Assembly (NCBI RefSeq): GCF_003697345.1
Contig: NZ_RFLY01000011.1
Span: forward strand, 1-64,000
Source: Solilutibacter pythonis
Lineage (GTDB): Bacteria; Pseudomonadota; Gammaproteobacteria; Xanthomonadales; Xanthomonadaceae
DNA length: 64,000 nucleotides
Direction: 5' to 3'
Shown in pieces: positions 1 through 9,186 of this stretch. A model generated the notes under the pieces. It ran no database searches. It worked only from the letters and a program-made list of their open reading frames with translations, and was not told the DNA's origin. Position 1 is the stretch's first letter. Each line of letters opens with the position of its first letter. The position numbers were made by a program, and so were the translations under genes.

Positions 1-2
1 TG

Positions 3-179
3 GTGACGAAGGACGAAGTACACGTGCTGGGCGACGTGCCGGGGATGCGCGCGGACATCAGCCTGCGCGAGGCGCCGCCCAGCCAGCAAGAAAGCCAGCA
101 GCAGTTGGAAGCGCACGCCCTGCAACAACAGATGCAACAGGCCCAGCAGCAGCGGGCGCAGGGGATGAGCGTGCATTGA
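3..179 (+). CDS. C-terminal fragment of an X-T4SS effector (XVIPCD tail)
   Basis: The frame is open from the window edge to a TGA at 177-179 and gives 58 residues, so the N-terminal part lies outside the window. The visible part contains VHVLGDVPGMRADISLRE followed by a tail very rich in glutamine. This matches the end of the XVIPCD domain, the C-terminal signal that recruits toxins to the VirD4 coupling protein in Xanthomonadales T4SSs, and parallels the ends of the two complete effectors downstream (VWVLSTSPDPAQRARVDL plus a Q-rich tail). The catalytic domain is unknown. It directly precedes virB7, so a toxin is also encoded on the upstream side of the locus. Confidence 0.75.
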   Translation: MTKDEVHVLGDVPGMRADISLREAPPSQQESQQQLEAHALQQQMQQAQQQRAQGMSVH

Positions 180-498
180 AGCCGAAAGTGATGGCGGCAG
201 GTTGCGTCGAAGTGTCGGAGGGCGGCATCGGTTCACGCAATTGCGACCCAGGCGATGGGTGGAACGAACATTGCATGTGCTGCCGGCGTGGTTGCTGGGT
301 GTCTCGTACAAGGCCGGTTCCCACGTCGCCTGATCGTCGTATCACCCTGAAAACACGGTCATTTTGCGCGGTGGTGCGTACTTTTTTCCGATGGGGCCGG
401 AGCATGGCCCGCACCTCTGGCCCTGGGGCAGGGCGGTACCGACTTGACCTCCCGTCGTTCATCTGTGGTAAAAATGCCTGAATGGATCAGTAGTCGAA
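180..498. other. Intergenic region upstream of virB7
   Basis: About 320 bases lie between the upstream effector stop and virB7. No convincing gene is seen: the open frames here have no ribosome-binding site and no recognisable product. The only structured element noticed is a promoter-like TTGACC followed by an A-rich stretch close to virB7. In X. citri the equivalent region drives the virB operon, so this is the natural place for its control. Confidence 0.5.
444..475 (+). promoter_or_regulatory. Candidate virB operon promoter
   Basis: TTGACC at 444-449 resembles a -35 box. The A-rich run GGTAAAAAT (467-475) lies 17-19 bases downstream and could supply a weak -10. Transcription would start about 20 bases before virB7. 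The -10 match is poor, so this is a tentative call. Confidence 0.3.
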
Positions 499-927
499 AT
501 GAGCATACGCATGCCTCAGTACAGGATTGTATTCGTACCCGTCATGGTCGCATTGTCCTTGGCGGCCTGTGGTACCACGCCAGCGCCCGAATTCAATGGC
601 AAGTGGCAGCCGGTCAACCGCTTCGCCAGCCAGACGCAGGCCATCCCCCTGCATGCCGCCTATACCTACTACGCCACCCCGCTGGATGCCACGCTGAAAG
701 GGCTCCTGGCGCGCTGGGCGGAGAACACCGGCATGACCCTTTCCTATCAGTCGGGCAGCGATTACACGTTGCACCTGCCGGTCGCGGAAATCCGCACCAC
801 GTCGGCGGCCCAGGCGGCGGAAGCCCTGGACCGGATTTACGCCGCACAAGGGTTGCAGGTCGCACTTGAAGGCTCGGCCTTCGTGGTGCGGCCGCGTCCA
901 GCCGCCGAGCCGGTGGAAACGCCCTGA
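499..927 (+). CDS. virB7: VirB7-like outer-membrane lipoprotein with C-terminal N0-type domain
   Basis: A 142-residue lipoprotein. A hydrophobic signal ends in the lipobox LAAC, with Cys24 as the lipidated residue; starting at the second ATG (511) would make it Cys20 and is equally possible. Classical VirB7 is only about 40-60 residues, but Xanthomonadales VirB7 carries an extra globular N0 domain as found in secretins. Here residues about 50-135 supply it, ending in GLQVALEGSAFVVRPR. It forms the outer ring of the core complex with VirB9 and VirB10. Its place directly before virB8 supports the call. The start region has no strong ribosome-binding site. Confidence 0.85.
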   Translation: MSIRMPQYRIVFVPVMVALSLAACGTTPAPEFNGKWQPVNRFASQTQAIPLHAAYTYYATPLDATLKGLLARWAENTGMTLSYQSGSDYTLHLPVAEIRTTSAAQAAEALDRIYAAQGLQVALEGSAFVVRPRPAAEPVETP

Positions 928-984
928 TCCGAACGGGCCGGTAGGCATTCGCCCAGGCCACCCACCTGAAATTCACGGATTGTC

Positions 985-1875
985 ATGAAGCTGAAACGGA
1001 AATCTCCTTCGGAAAAGATCGATCAGAAAACCAGAAAGGCCGTGGATTTCGAGCTGACCGTCGCCGATATGGCGCGGCGCAGCGAGAAACGCGCCTGGCG
1101 CGTGGCCGGGGCCTCGCTGCTGATGTCTTTCGCGCTGGGCGGCGGCCTGTTCTATGTGATTCCGCACATGGAGAAGCGCGAGCCGTATCTCATCATGGCC
1201 GATGCCACCACTGGCACCGCCAGCATGGCCCGTCTGAACGAAAGTGGCGCCTTCGACCGGATGACGGCCAGCAAGGCGGTCAATCAGAGCAATGTCTCGC
1301 AATACGTGATCGCGCGGGAATCCTACGAACCCGGCGGCTGGATTTCCGACCGCGACAACCGCGTGATGTACACCATGTCGTCCGAGAAAGTTCGTAACGG
1401 CTACATGGCCGAGCGCAGCCGGGGCAATCCAAACAGCCTCTACAACAAATATGGCGGGCAGGCGGCGGTGCGCACCAAGATACTCAGCATCGTGCTGGCG
1501 GATGCGCAGCCTGGCCGCCCGCCGCCGGGCGCGGTGGTGCGCTTCCAGCGCCAGTTGTACGACGTGGCGACCGGTGCCATTCGTCCGCTGGACAACAAGA
1601 TCGCCACGATGGAGTTCACCTACAGGCCGGAAATCGGGTTGAACGAGAAGGACAGTGTGGTCAATCCGCTGCGCTTCCACGTCACCAAGTACCGCGTGGA
1701 TCAGGACTTCTCCACCTCGCTGGGCGAATTCCCTGTCAACGAAGCCGCCTATCCGCAGCAGCAGCCGTCCGCATCGGCGGCCGCCGATGCCGCGGTTGCC
1801 GCGCAAGAAGATGCGGCGGCGCCGGCTCGACCCCCCGCCCCCTCTCAATTGGAATCGCAACAGGAGCAGCGATGA
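985..1875 (+). CDS. virB8: VirB8 inner-membrane assembly protein
   Basis: A 296-residue bitopic membrane protein. A short charged cytoplasmic N-terminus is followed by one transmembrane segment at about residues 38-58 (AGASLLMSFALGGGLFYVI) and a periplasmic NTF2-like domain, as in VirB8. The last 45 residues are rich in alanine, glutamine and proline and look unstructured. VirB8 is a bridge between the inner-membrane complex and the periplasmic parts of the T4SS. Its stop overlaps the virB9 start as ATGA, indicating translational coupling. Confidence 0.9.
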   Translation: MKLKRKSPSEKIDQKTRKAVDFELTVADMARRSEKRAWRVAGASLLMSFALGGGLFYVIPHMEKREPYLIMADATTGTASMARLNESGAFDRMTASKAVNQSNVSQYVIARESYEPGGWISDRDNRVMYTMSSEKVRNGYMAERSRGNPNSLYNKYGGQAAVRTKILSIVLADAQPGRPPPGAVVRFQRQLYDVATGAIRPLDNKIATMEFTYRPEIGLNEKDSVVNPLRFHVTKYRVDQDFSTSLGEFPVNEAAYPQQQPSASAAADAAVAAQEDAAAPARPPAPSQLESQQEQR

Positions 1876-2642
1876 AGCCCGCCATCCCAAGAAGCCTGAT
1901 GCTGGGCATGTGCATCGCGGCATCCTTCTTTCATGCCGACCATGCGCAGGCGCAAGCGCAGGCCATCCAGGAATACCGGTACGAACCGGGCAGGATCTAC
2001 CCGATCCGCACTGGCCTCGGCATCACCACGGCCATCGAACTCAGCCCCAACGAAAACGTGCTCGATTACAGCCTGGGCTTCAGCAGCGGCTGGGACGTGA
2101 GCCGGCGTGACAACGTGTTCTACCTGCGGCCGAAAAACGTCGACGTCGACACCAACATGATGGTGCGCACCGAAACCAACGCATACATTTTCGAACTGAA
2201 AGTGGTCGCCACTGACTGGCGGGCGCTGGAGCAGGCCAAGCAGGCCGGCGTGCAGTACAAGGTGGTGTTCAACTACCCGGCGGACGCGTCGTTCGCCGTG
2301 GTCAAGGAAGCGCCGAAGCCGGCCGAAGCCAGTACCGCGCTGGACCCGTCGCGCCTGTACAACTTCAATTACGACTATTCCACGCGCAGCAAGGCCTCCT
2401 GGCTGGTGCCGGTGAGCGTGTACGACGATGGTCGTTTCACCTACATCAAGATGAATGACATGCGCGGCATCCCGACCGGCAATTTCCCGGCGGTGTATGG
2501 CCGGGAAAGCAAGCGCAGCGAGGAGTTCCTGCTCAACACCACGGTTGAGGACAACACCATCATCGTGCATGGCATCCATCCTTATCTGCTGATCAGGCAG
2601 GGGAACAACGTCATCGGTCTGCGGCGAGGGAGCCACCAATGA
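1872..2642 (+). CDS. virB9: VirB9 outer-membrane core complex protein
   Basis: A 256-residue secreted protein with a signal peptide (hydrophobic stretch, then HAQAQAQ). The N-terminal beta-rich part (residues about 30-130) and the C-terminal domain, with conserved-looking blocks such as RLYNFNYDY and IVHGIHPYLLIRQG, are typical of VirB9/TrbG. It binds VirB7 and VirB10 to make the 14-fold core complex in the outer membrane. It overlaps both virB8 and virB10 by four bases, so these three core subunits are probably made in fixed ratio. Confidence 0.92.
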   Translation: MKPAIPRSLMLGMCIAASFFHADHAQAQAQAIQEYRYEPGRIYPIRTGLGITTAIELSPNENVLDYSLGFSSGWDVSRRDNVFYLRPKNVDVDTNMMVRTETNAYIFELKVVATDWRALEQAKQAGVQYKVVFNYPADASFAVVKEAPKPAEASTALDPSRLYNFNYDYSTRSKASWLVPVSVYDDGRFTYIKMNDMRGIPTGNFPAVYGRESKRSEEFLLNTTVEDNTIIVHGIHPYLLIRQGNNVIGLRRGSHQ

Positions 2643-3841
2643 GCAGCAACTATCCGCCCGAGTACTCCGCAAACGAGCAGAAATCCGATCAGGAAAACCG
2701 GCAGGAAGCATCGCAGGATGCGCAGAATCCCTACATGCGGGGCGAGCAGGGGGCGCAACAACCCAACCTCGACGAAGCCGCGCCCACGCTGACCGTCAAC
2801 GAAGTACGTCAGTTGAACCGCAAGGCGCTGTTCTTCCTGGCGGGCATCGTGCTGATATTGCTGGCGATGGCGTTCTGGTTCATGAACTCACTGAGCAATC
2901 GTGAGCGGCAACCGGCCCAGGCCGCGGCGCCGGCGCCGGTCATCGAGACGCCGGATATGCCGGAGCAGCGCCCGGCCACGCCCGCGCAGCCGGTCGAGGT
3001 CGTGCGGAACCCCCCTCCGCCCTTGCCCGTGCTGCCTCCGAATGAGCCGAATTCTCCGGGGCCAGGCAGGCAGGAAGGGCCGGTCGGCCCGACGCTTATG
3101 GAACGGCGCATGACCAATGGCGAATTGCCGCCATCCGAGGGGATGGAGGGCGGCGGCGTTCCGGGGCGCCCCGACGGTGAAACTGCCGTTGCTGAAATCT
3201 CCAAGCCGAAGGCCCGCGCCAAGCGGCTGAACAACCCGGACACGCTGCTGGTGCGCGGCACCTATATCCGCTGCGTACTGGAAACCCGCCTCGTCACCGA
3301 CTTGGCCGGCCCGGCTTCCTGCATCGTGTCCGAGCCGATCTACTCCATCAACGGTCGCCGCTTGCTGTTGCCGGTCGGTACCAAATTGCTGGGTAGCTAC
3401 GGCGGGGGCGGCAATGCCGAGGGGCAGGCCCGTAACCGCGTGGCGGTGATCTGGGACCGCGCGATCACCCCCAACGGTCTCGATGTCACCATGTCCAGCC
3501 CGAGCATGGACAACCTGGGCGGCGTCGGCGTGCCTGGGCAGTACACCGCCCACTGGGCCAACCGGATCACCACGGCGGTGCTGGTGAGCCTGATCAGCGA
3601 CGTGTTCAAGTATGCGGGCGAGAAGCATGGCCCCCGCAGTTCAGTCTACCTGCCGGGCGCCGGCGCGGTCATCGAGCAGCCCTACCAGAGCAATACCGCG
3701 CGCACCGTGCAGAATCTTGCCCAGCAGGCGGTGCAGGAAAGCGCGCTGCGTCGGCCCACCATTACCGTCAACCAGGGCAGCATGTTGAATGTCTACGTCT
3801 CGCAGGACGTGGATTTCACCGGCGCGCTGAGCGGACGCTGA
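2639..3841 (+). CDS. virB10: VirB10 trans-envelope core protein
   Basis: A 400-residue protein. Order of parts: a disordered cytoplasmic N-terminus (1-58), one transmembrane helix (about 62-82, LFFLAGIVLILLAMAFWF), a proline-rich periplasmic spacer (about 95-165), and the C-terminal TrbI/VirB10 beta-barrel domain (about 195-390) with RGTYIRCVLETRLVTDL, the usual start of that domain. VirB10 spans both membranes and senses ATPase activity at the inner membrane. The start overlaps virB9 by four bases. Confidence 0.93.
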   Translation: MSSNYPPEYSANEQKSDQENRQEASQDAQNPYMRGEQGAQQPNLDEAAPTLTVNEVRQLNRKALFFLAGIVLILLAMAFWFMNSLSNRERQPAQAAAPAPVIETPDMPEQRPATPAQPVEVVRNPPPPLPVLPPNEPNSPGPGRQEGPVGPTLMERRMTNGELPPSEGMEGGGVPGRPDGETAVAEISKPKARAKRLNNPDTLLVRGTYIRCVLETRLVTDLAGPASCIVSEPIYSINGRRLLLPVGTKLLGSYGGGGNAEGQARNRVAVIWDRAITPNGLDVTMSSPSMDNLGGVGVPGQYTAHWANRITTAVLVSLISDVFKYAGEKHGPRSSVYLPGAGAVIEQPYQSNTARTVQNLAQQAVQESALRRPTITVNQGSMLNVYVSQDVDFTGALSGR

Positions 3842-3859
3842 GCCGGGAGAAAGGTTGCC

Positions 3860-4894
3860 ATGGACGACGATCTATCGCCAGTGGCGAGGATTTCCAACGA
3901 ATTCCTCGACTACCAATATGAAATCCTCGGCATTCTCGGATACCTGAATTCCGAGGACGTTACCGAGATTTGCATCAACCGCCCCGGCGAGCTGTACCTG
4001 GAAACCCGGGCCGGCTGGCGGAAGGTGGAAGTGCCCTCGCTTACTTTCGAGCGCGCGCGCCAGTTCTGTACCGCGGTGGTCAACGAGAGCAATACCGGGC
4101 AGCGCATCACCGATGCCGACCCGATGGTCTCGCTGACCTTCCCCACCGGGCAGCGTGCGCAGTTCGTGATCCCGCCGGCCTGCGACCCGGGCAAGGTCTC
4201 GATCACCATCCGTCTGCCGGCCCGGCACAACCGCACGTTGCAGCAGTACGAGGAAGACGGCTTCTTCGCCGAAATTCTCGAAGGCGCGGGCGGGTTGAGC
4301 GAACACGACAAGCATCTGCTGGCGCTGCGCAGTCAGCGCGATTACGGCGCGTTCTTTCGCCACGCGGTGGCCTATCGCAAGAACATCGTGGTCTCCGGCG
4401 CCACCGGCAGCGGCAAGACCACCTTCATGAAGTCGTTGGTCGATCACGTCTCCCTGGACGAGCGGCTCGTCACCATCGAGGATGCACGCGAACTGTTCAT
4501 CCCGCACCAGAACGCCGTCCACCTGCTGTATTCCAAGGGCGGCCAGAGCAGCAGCAACATCACCGCGAAGAGCTGCATGGAAGCCTGCCTGCGCATGAAG
4601 CCAGACCGCATCATCCTGGCCGAGTTGCGCGGCGACGAGGCTTTCTACTTCATCCGCAACTGCGCCTCCGGGCACCCGGGATCGATCACCAGCTGCCATG
4701 CCGGCACCACCGACCAGACCTGGGACCAGATGGCGCTGATGGTCAAGGCTTCGCCAGAAGGCGCGGGCCTGGAGTTCTCCACCATCAAGCGGCTGTTGAT
4801 GCTGACCATCGACATCGTGGTTCATATCAAGGCCCATGGTGGCCGGCGCTACATCACCGGCATCGATTTCACGCCCGACCGCAGCTTCGAGTGA
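3860..4894 (+). CDS. virB11: VirB11 traffic ATPase
   Basis: A 344-residue hexameric ATPase of the VirB11/PulE type at the cytoplasmic base of the T4SS. The N-terminal domain (1-150) precedes the RecA-like domain. Walker A is GATGSGKT at residues 180-187, and the Walker B/Asp-box region RIILAELRGDE is at about 250-260. A conserved His lies in GHPGSITSCHAGT (His box). Length is normal for the family. An 18-base gap separates it from virB10, with GGGAG and AAAGG sequences as possible ribosome-binding sites. Confidence 0.95.
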   Translation: MDDDLSPVARISNEFLDYQYEILGILGYLNSEDVTEICINRPGELYLETRAGWRKVEVPSLTFERARQFCTAVVNESNTGQRITDADPMVSLTFPTGQRAQFVIPPACDPGKVSITIRLPARHNRTLQQYEEDGFFAEILEGAGGLSEHDKHLLALRSQRDYGAFFRHAVAYRKNIVVSGATGSGKTTFMKSLVDHVSLDERLVTIEDARELFIPHQNAVHLLYSKGGQSSSNITAKSCMEACLRMKPDRIILAELRGDEAFYFIRNCASGHPGSITSCHAGTTDQTWDQMALMVKASPEGAGLEFSTIKRLLMLTIDIVVHIKAHGGRRYITGIDFTPDRSFE

Positions 4895-4998
4895 CCGTAG
4901 GCATGCTGGACAATGAATGGATCCCGTATTTGACTTGACAAGCTCATCATGAATAATCGATGCACAGGGCAGGATGCCTGCCTCGTAAGGAGATGGCG

Positions 4999-5754
4999 AT
5001 GTTGCCCGGAATGGAACTGATGGGGTGCCAGATCGAAGTACCCGCTTCGGTGATGCACCACGTCGTCAAAGTCGAGTCCTCCTACAACCCCTACGCCATT
5101 GGGGTGGTGGGGGGCCGCTTGGTGCGCCAGCCCGGCAACCTGGCCGAGGCGGTGGCGACCGCCGAGATGCTGGAATCGCGTGGCTTCAACTTCTCCCTCG
5201 GGTTGGCCCAGGTCAACCGCTACAACCTGAACAAATACGGATTGGCCAGCTACGAAGCCGCCTTCCAGGTCTGTCCCAACCTCAGTGCCGGCGCGCGCAT
5301 TCTGCGCGAATGCCATGGCCGTTCGGGCGGCCATTGGGGCAAGGCTTTCAGTTGCTACTACTCCGGCAATTTCACCACCGGCTACCGCCACGGCTATGTT
5401 CAGAAGGTCGAGGCGTCGATGCTGGCCATGCGTGGCCCCGAAACGCCTTCGTTGGCGATTCCGGTAATCACGCGCAATGGCGGCGCGGCGCGCGTCTCCG
5501 CATCGAGAACCCTATCGGCGCCGAACCGGCGCTCGCTACCCGCCGCCAGCACGGCCGCCGCGCTGATGCGGCGCAGGGCGAGCTTCGATGCCGCCACGCC
5601 CGAACCCGCCCCCGCCGCGCCGCCGGCCATCGCCCAGGCAACGGCCGGGGAAACGGCGCGGGCCCCCGCCGTGGCGGTTCCAACCCCGGCAACACCGCCC
5701 CCACAAAAGATCCCGCGAATGTCGAATAACGGGGATTCGGCATTCGTGTTTTAA
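4999..5754 (+). CDS. virB1: VirB1 lytic transglycosylase
   Basis: A 251-residue soluble lytic transglycosylase that opens the peptidoglycan for T4SS assembly. The catalytic Glu is Glu26 in HHVVKVESSYNPYAIG, followed by FSLGLAQVNRYN, the usual SLT block. No signal peptide is evident, as in many VirB1 proteins. The C-terminal third (170-251) is alanine/proline-rich and probably disordered. ATG 4999 is chosen because AAGGAG at 4987-4992 lies six bases upstream; an upstream ATG at 4960 and one at 4993 are less well placed. Confidence 0.9.
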   Translation: MLPGMELMGCQIEVPASVMHHVVKVESSYNPYAIGVVGGRLVRQPGNLAEAVATAEMLESRGFNFSLGLAQVNRYNLNKYGLASYEAAFQVCPNLSAGARILRECHGRSGGHWGKAFSCYYSGNFTTGYRHGYVQKVEASMLAMRGPETPSLAIPVITRNGGAARVSASRTLSAPNRRSLPAASTAAALMRRRASFDAATPEPAPAAPPAIAQATAGETARAPAVAVPTPATPPPQKIPRMSNNGDSAFVF

Positions 5755-5785
5755 CCCTGCCCCTGAAACACAAGGAAACTTCGAT

Positions 5786-6202
5786 ATGAAAGTGAAAAAC
5801 CTCAAGCCTCAACATGCCCACTGGAAGCGGATGGCCGGCCTTCTCCTGTTCGCGCTCGTACTGCTCCTGCCGGCGATGGCCATGGCACAGGCCTCCCCTG
5901 ATGGTGGCGGTAGCAACCTTGGCGACGCCACCAACAAGATCTGCGGCGTGATGGGCAATGTCCACAGCATCCTCAAGGTGGCTTCGATCGTGATCGTGAC
6001 CATCGCCATCATCTTCGCCGGCTACCAGATCGCCTTCGCCCACAAACGCATTTCCGATGTCGCCCCGATCCTGATCGGCGGCCTGCTCATCGGCGCGGCC
6101 GGCCAGCTTGCCGCGATGGTGATCGGCGCGGGCGACGACTTCAAGAAGAACTGCACGACCACCAGCTACATCGTGGTCGAAAGCCCGGTACGGAATGCGT
6201 AA
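5786..6202 (+). CDS. virB2: VirB2 pilin-like subunit
   Basis: A 138-residue precursor. A long signal peptide ends in PAMAMAQ, and two transmembrane helices follow (about 63-82 and 92-112), separated by a short basic loop AHKRISDVAP. This is the layout of VirB2/TrbC. The mature part is longer at the C-terminus than conjugative pilins, ending with a polar tail that contains a cysteine. The start is set by AAGGAA about 7-8 bases upstream. The stop overlaps virB3. Confidence 0.88.
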   Translation: MKVKNLKPQHAHWKRMAGLLLFALVLLLPAMAMAQASPDGGGSNLGDATNKICGVMGNVHSILKVASIVIVTIAIIFAGYQIAFAHKRISDVAPILIGGLLIGAAGQLAAMVIGAGDDFKKNCTTTSYIVVESPVRNA

Positions 6203-6506
6203 ACACATCCTCTTCCGAGGCTGCACCCGGCCCCCGATGTTTCTCGGGGTGCCTTACGTACCCTTCTTCATGGGGGCCGGGAGCGTACTGCTGTTCGCCA
6301 TGTACAGCGGCAACCTGCTTTTCCTGGTCTTCGTGCCGGTCGTCATCTTCGTCATGCGGATGATGGCCAAGCGTGACGAACTGATATTCCGCCTCCTGGG
6401 GTTATGGATGATATTCCGTCTGCGTGCACGCAATCTTCGCGAGCACGACGGCCTGCTCGTCCTCAACCCCAACCCCTACCGCGACAAGCCCGCGCGGAAG
6501 GACTGA
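6195..6506 (+). CDS. virB3: VirB3 inner-membrane protein
   Basis: A 103-residue protein with one or two hydrophobic helices at about residues 20-55 (FFMGAGSVLLFAMYSG and LLFLVFVPVVIFVM), preceded by LFRGCTRPPMFLGVPYVP. This is the common VirB3 N-terminal pattern. VirB3 sits in the inner membrane next to VirB4. It overlaps virB2 by eight bases and virB4 follows 37 bases later. Confidence 0.9.
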   Translation: MRKHILFRGCTRPPMFLGVPYVPFFMGAGSVLLFAMYSGNLLFLVFVPVVIFVMRMMAKRDELIFRLLGLWMIFRLRARNLREHDGLLVLNPNPYRDKPARKD

Positions 6507-6543
6507 TCGTTTCACATCTTGACGGGCCCCCTGGCAACCACGC

Positions 6544-9015
6544 ATGTTCAATCCCGATACCTCCAGCAGCGAGTTCATCCCGTTCTCCACCCACGTCTCG
6601 CCGACGGTGGTGAAGACGACCGGAGGGGATTTTCTCGTGGCCTGGCAAATGGCGGGGCTGCCATTCGTCGGGCGCGAGGAATGGGAGCTGGAACACAAGC
6701 ATTCGACGTTCAACCGGCTGCTGCAAACACTGCGCGCGCCGGATTTCGTGAACGTGGCGTTCTGGGTGCACGACGTCCGCCGCCGCCGCCGCATCGGGGG
6801 CGGCGGTCGCTTCCGCCAAGCCTTCAACCAGCGGATGTCGGACGAGTACTTCGAAGCGCTGTCCTCGAAGAAACTCATGCAGAACGAGCTGTACCTTACC
6901 CTGCTCTACCGGCCCATGCCGGATAGCCGTCACCTGCGGGAGAAGACCGGCGACCTGGGCCGGCTGGAGGCCGAGCAGAAGGAAGCGATCAGCCGCATCC
7001 AGGAACTCGCCGCCAACGTGGAGGCGGTACTGAAGGAATACGCCCCCTACCGCCTGGGGATGTACGAAGCCTCGAACGGGATCGTGTTCTCGGAAGTGCT
7101 GGAACTCTACGGCTACCTGCTCAACCGCATCGACGAACCAGTGCCGGTGCTCGACGCGCCCGTCAAGGACTACCTGCCGGTGAGCCGGCAGATGTTCTCG
7201 ACCAAGACCGGCGATTACATCGTCAACACCCCGGCAGGGAAGAACCACTTCGGGGCGATCCTGAACGTCAAGGAATACCCGGAAGGCACCTATCCGGGGA
7301 TTCTCAACGGCCTGAAATACCTGGATTTCGAGTACGTCATCACCCACTCGTTCAGCCCGAAAGGCCGCCACGAAGCGCTGAAGGCGCTGGAACGCACGAA
7401 GGGGATGATGATCTCCTCGGGCGACAAAGCCGTCAGCCAAATCGCCGAACTGGACGTGGCGATGGATCAACTGGCCTCGGGCAACTTCGTGCTGGGGGAA
7501 TACCACTTCATCCTGGCGCTGTACGCCGAGAGCCAGGAACAACTGGGCCAGCAAGTGGCGGCGGCGCGGGCGGAACTGGCCAACGCCGGGTTCGTGTCGT
7601 CAAAGGAGAACATGGCGGTGGCCGCGTCGTTCTTCTCGCAGTTTCCGGGCAACTGGAAATACCGCACCCGCCTGGCGAACGTAAGCTCGCTGAACTTCCT
7701 GGGCCTCTCGCCGCTGCACAACTTCGCCGGCGGCAAGCGGGACAACAACCCGTGGGGCGAATGCGTCACCACGCTACAGACGACCAACGGCCAACCGTAC
7801 TACTTCAACTTCCACGCCACCCTGGCGGGCGAGAACTCGCTGGGCGAGAAAGCCATCGGCAACACGATGGTGATCGGCAAATCGGGCACCGGCAAGACCG
7901 CGCTGATCAACTTCCTGTTGAGCCAGGTGCAGAAGTTCGACCCGGTGCCGACGATCTTCTTCTTCGACAAGGATCGCGGCGCGGAGATTTTCGTGCGCGC
8001 CTGCGGCGGCAACTACCTGGCGCTGGAAAGCGGCCAGCCGACGGGCTTCAACCCGTTCCAGTGCGAACACAGCGAAAGCAACGTGCAGTTTCTGTCGGAA
8101 CTGGTGAAAGTGCTGGCGGGCAAACCCGTGTACACCGCGCGCGAAGAAGACGACATCCACCGGGCGGTGGAATCGATGCTGGACATGCCGGTGCGCCTGC
8201 GCAGCCTGTCGAACTTTCAGAAGAACCTGCCCAACATGGGCGACGACGGCCTGTACGCGCGTCTTCGCAAATGGACGCAAGGCAACTCGCTGGGCTGGGT
8301 GTTCGACAACCCCGAGGACACGATCGATCTGCACAAGGCGCCGATCATCGGTTTTGACTACACCGACATCATCGAACACCCCGAAGTGCGCGTGCCGGTG
8401 ATCAACTATCTGCTGCACCGCCTGGAATCGCTGATCGACGGCCGCCCGCTGATCTACGTGATGGACGAGTTCTGGAAGATTCTGGAAGGCAAGGGCGGGC
8501 TGAAGGAGTTCGCCAAGAACAAGCAGAAGACGATCCGGAAACAGAACGGGTTGGGGATCTTTGCGACCCAGAGCCCCGAGGACGCGCTACAGAGCGACAT
8601 TTCGGCGGCGCTGATCGAACAGACCGCGACGCTGATCCTGCTGCCCAACCCGAACGCGAGCCGGGAAGACTACGTGGAAGGTCTGAAGCTGAGCGACTCG
8701 GAGTTCAACGTGGTGAAGGAACTCGACGAACGCTCGCGCTGCTTTCTGGTGAAACAAGGCCACGCCTCCGCGGTCTGCCAACTGAACCTACGGGGCCTGG
8801 ACGACTCGCTGGCGGTGATCTCGGCGAGCACGGACAACGTCGAGATACTGCATGCATTGTTGCGTGAGGAGTCGCAGCGGTGTGAGGTACCGATCGATCA
8901 ATTGCGGCCGGAGCAGTGGCTGGAACGGTTCTACGCGGAACGCAAGGGCTCGGGGAAACAACGGTTGCGGGATGTCCAGCCAGCCTACGCGCGGCGGGCG
9001 AGCGACGCGGCATGA
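6544..9015 (+). CDS. virB4: VirB4 T4SS ATPase
   Basis: An 823-residue ATPase that powers substrate transfer and assembly at the inner membrane. The N-terminal CagE/TrbE/VirB4 domain covers about 1-400. Walker A is GKSGTGKT at 445-452, and Walker B is LIYVMDEF with Asp641-Glu642. Length is normal. No strong ribosome-binding site precedes the ATG. Pieces of this gene recur twice downstream as remnants: its 3' end at about 15,048-15,371 and its 5' end at about 20,909-21,012. The last 259 bases are almost identical to the first remnant. Confidence 0.95.
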   Translation: MFNPDTSSSEFIPFSTHVSPTVVKTTGGDFLVAWQMAGLPFVGREEWELEHKHSTFNRLLQTLRAPDFVNVAFWVHDVRRRRRIGGGGRFRQAFNQRMSDEYFEALSSKKLMQNELYLTLLYRPMPDSRHLREKTGDLGRLEAEQKEAISRIQELAANVEAVLKEYAPYRLGMYEASNGIVFSEVLELYGYLLNRIDEPVPVLDAPVKDYLPVSRQMFSTKTGDYIVNTPAGKNHFGAILNVKEYPEGTYPGILNGLKYLDFEYVITHSFSPKGRHEALKALERTKGMMISSGDKAVSQIAELDVAMDQLASGNFVLGEYHFILALYAESQEQLGQQVAAARAELANAGFVSSKENMAVAASFFSQFPGNWKYRTRLANVSSLNFLGLSPLHNFAGGKRDNNPWGECVTTLQTTNGQPYYFNFHATLAGENSLGEKAIGNTMVIGKSGTGKTALINFLLSQVQKFDPVPTIFFFDKDRGAEIFVRACGGNYLALESGQPTGFNPFQCEHSESNVQFLSELVKVLAGKPVYTAREEDDIHRAVESMLDMPVRLRSLSNFQKNLPNMGDDGLYARLRKWTQGNSLGWVFDNPEDTIDLHKAPIIGFDYTDIIEHPEVRVPVINYLLHRLESLIDGRPLIYVMDEFWKILEGKGGLKEFAKNKQKTIRKQNGLGIFATQSPEDALQSDISAALIEQTATLILLPNPNASREDYVEGLKLSDSEFNVVKELDERSRCFLVKQGHASAVCQLNLRGLDDSLAVISASTDNVEILHALLREESQRCEVPIDQLRPEQWLERFYAERKGSGKQRLRDVQPAYARRASDAA

Positions 9016-9186
9016 CGACACAGACAAGGGAGGAGCGGGAGATGAACGAGCGGAACCAACAGGGCGCGCGGCGGCAAGGAACCGCGGCGCCGATTCAAGG
9101 GCGGCGGTGGGTGCGCGACAGCCTGTTCACGGTGCTGGGCATGACGATGGCGCTGAGCCTGTCGGCCTCGGCGGAGTGGCAGGTGC
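8757..9186 (+). repeat. Direct repeat copy 1 (virB4 3' end to virB5 signal peptide)
   Basis: These 430 bases recur at 15,113-15,542 with only two mismatches noticed by eye (T/C at 8882 and C/T at 9113). The repeat covers the last 85 or so codons of virB4, the short gap, and the first 48 codons of virB5. Identity ends abruptly where the two virB5 bodies diverge. Confidence 0.9.
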
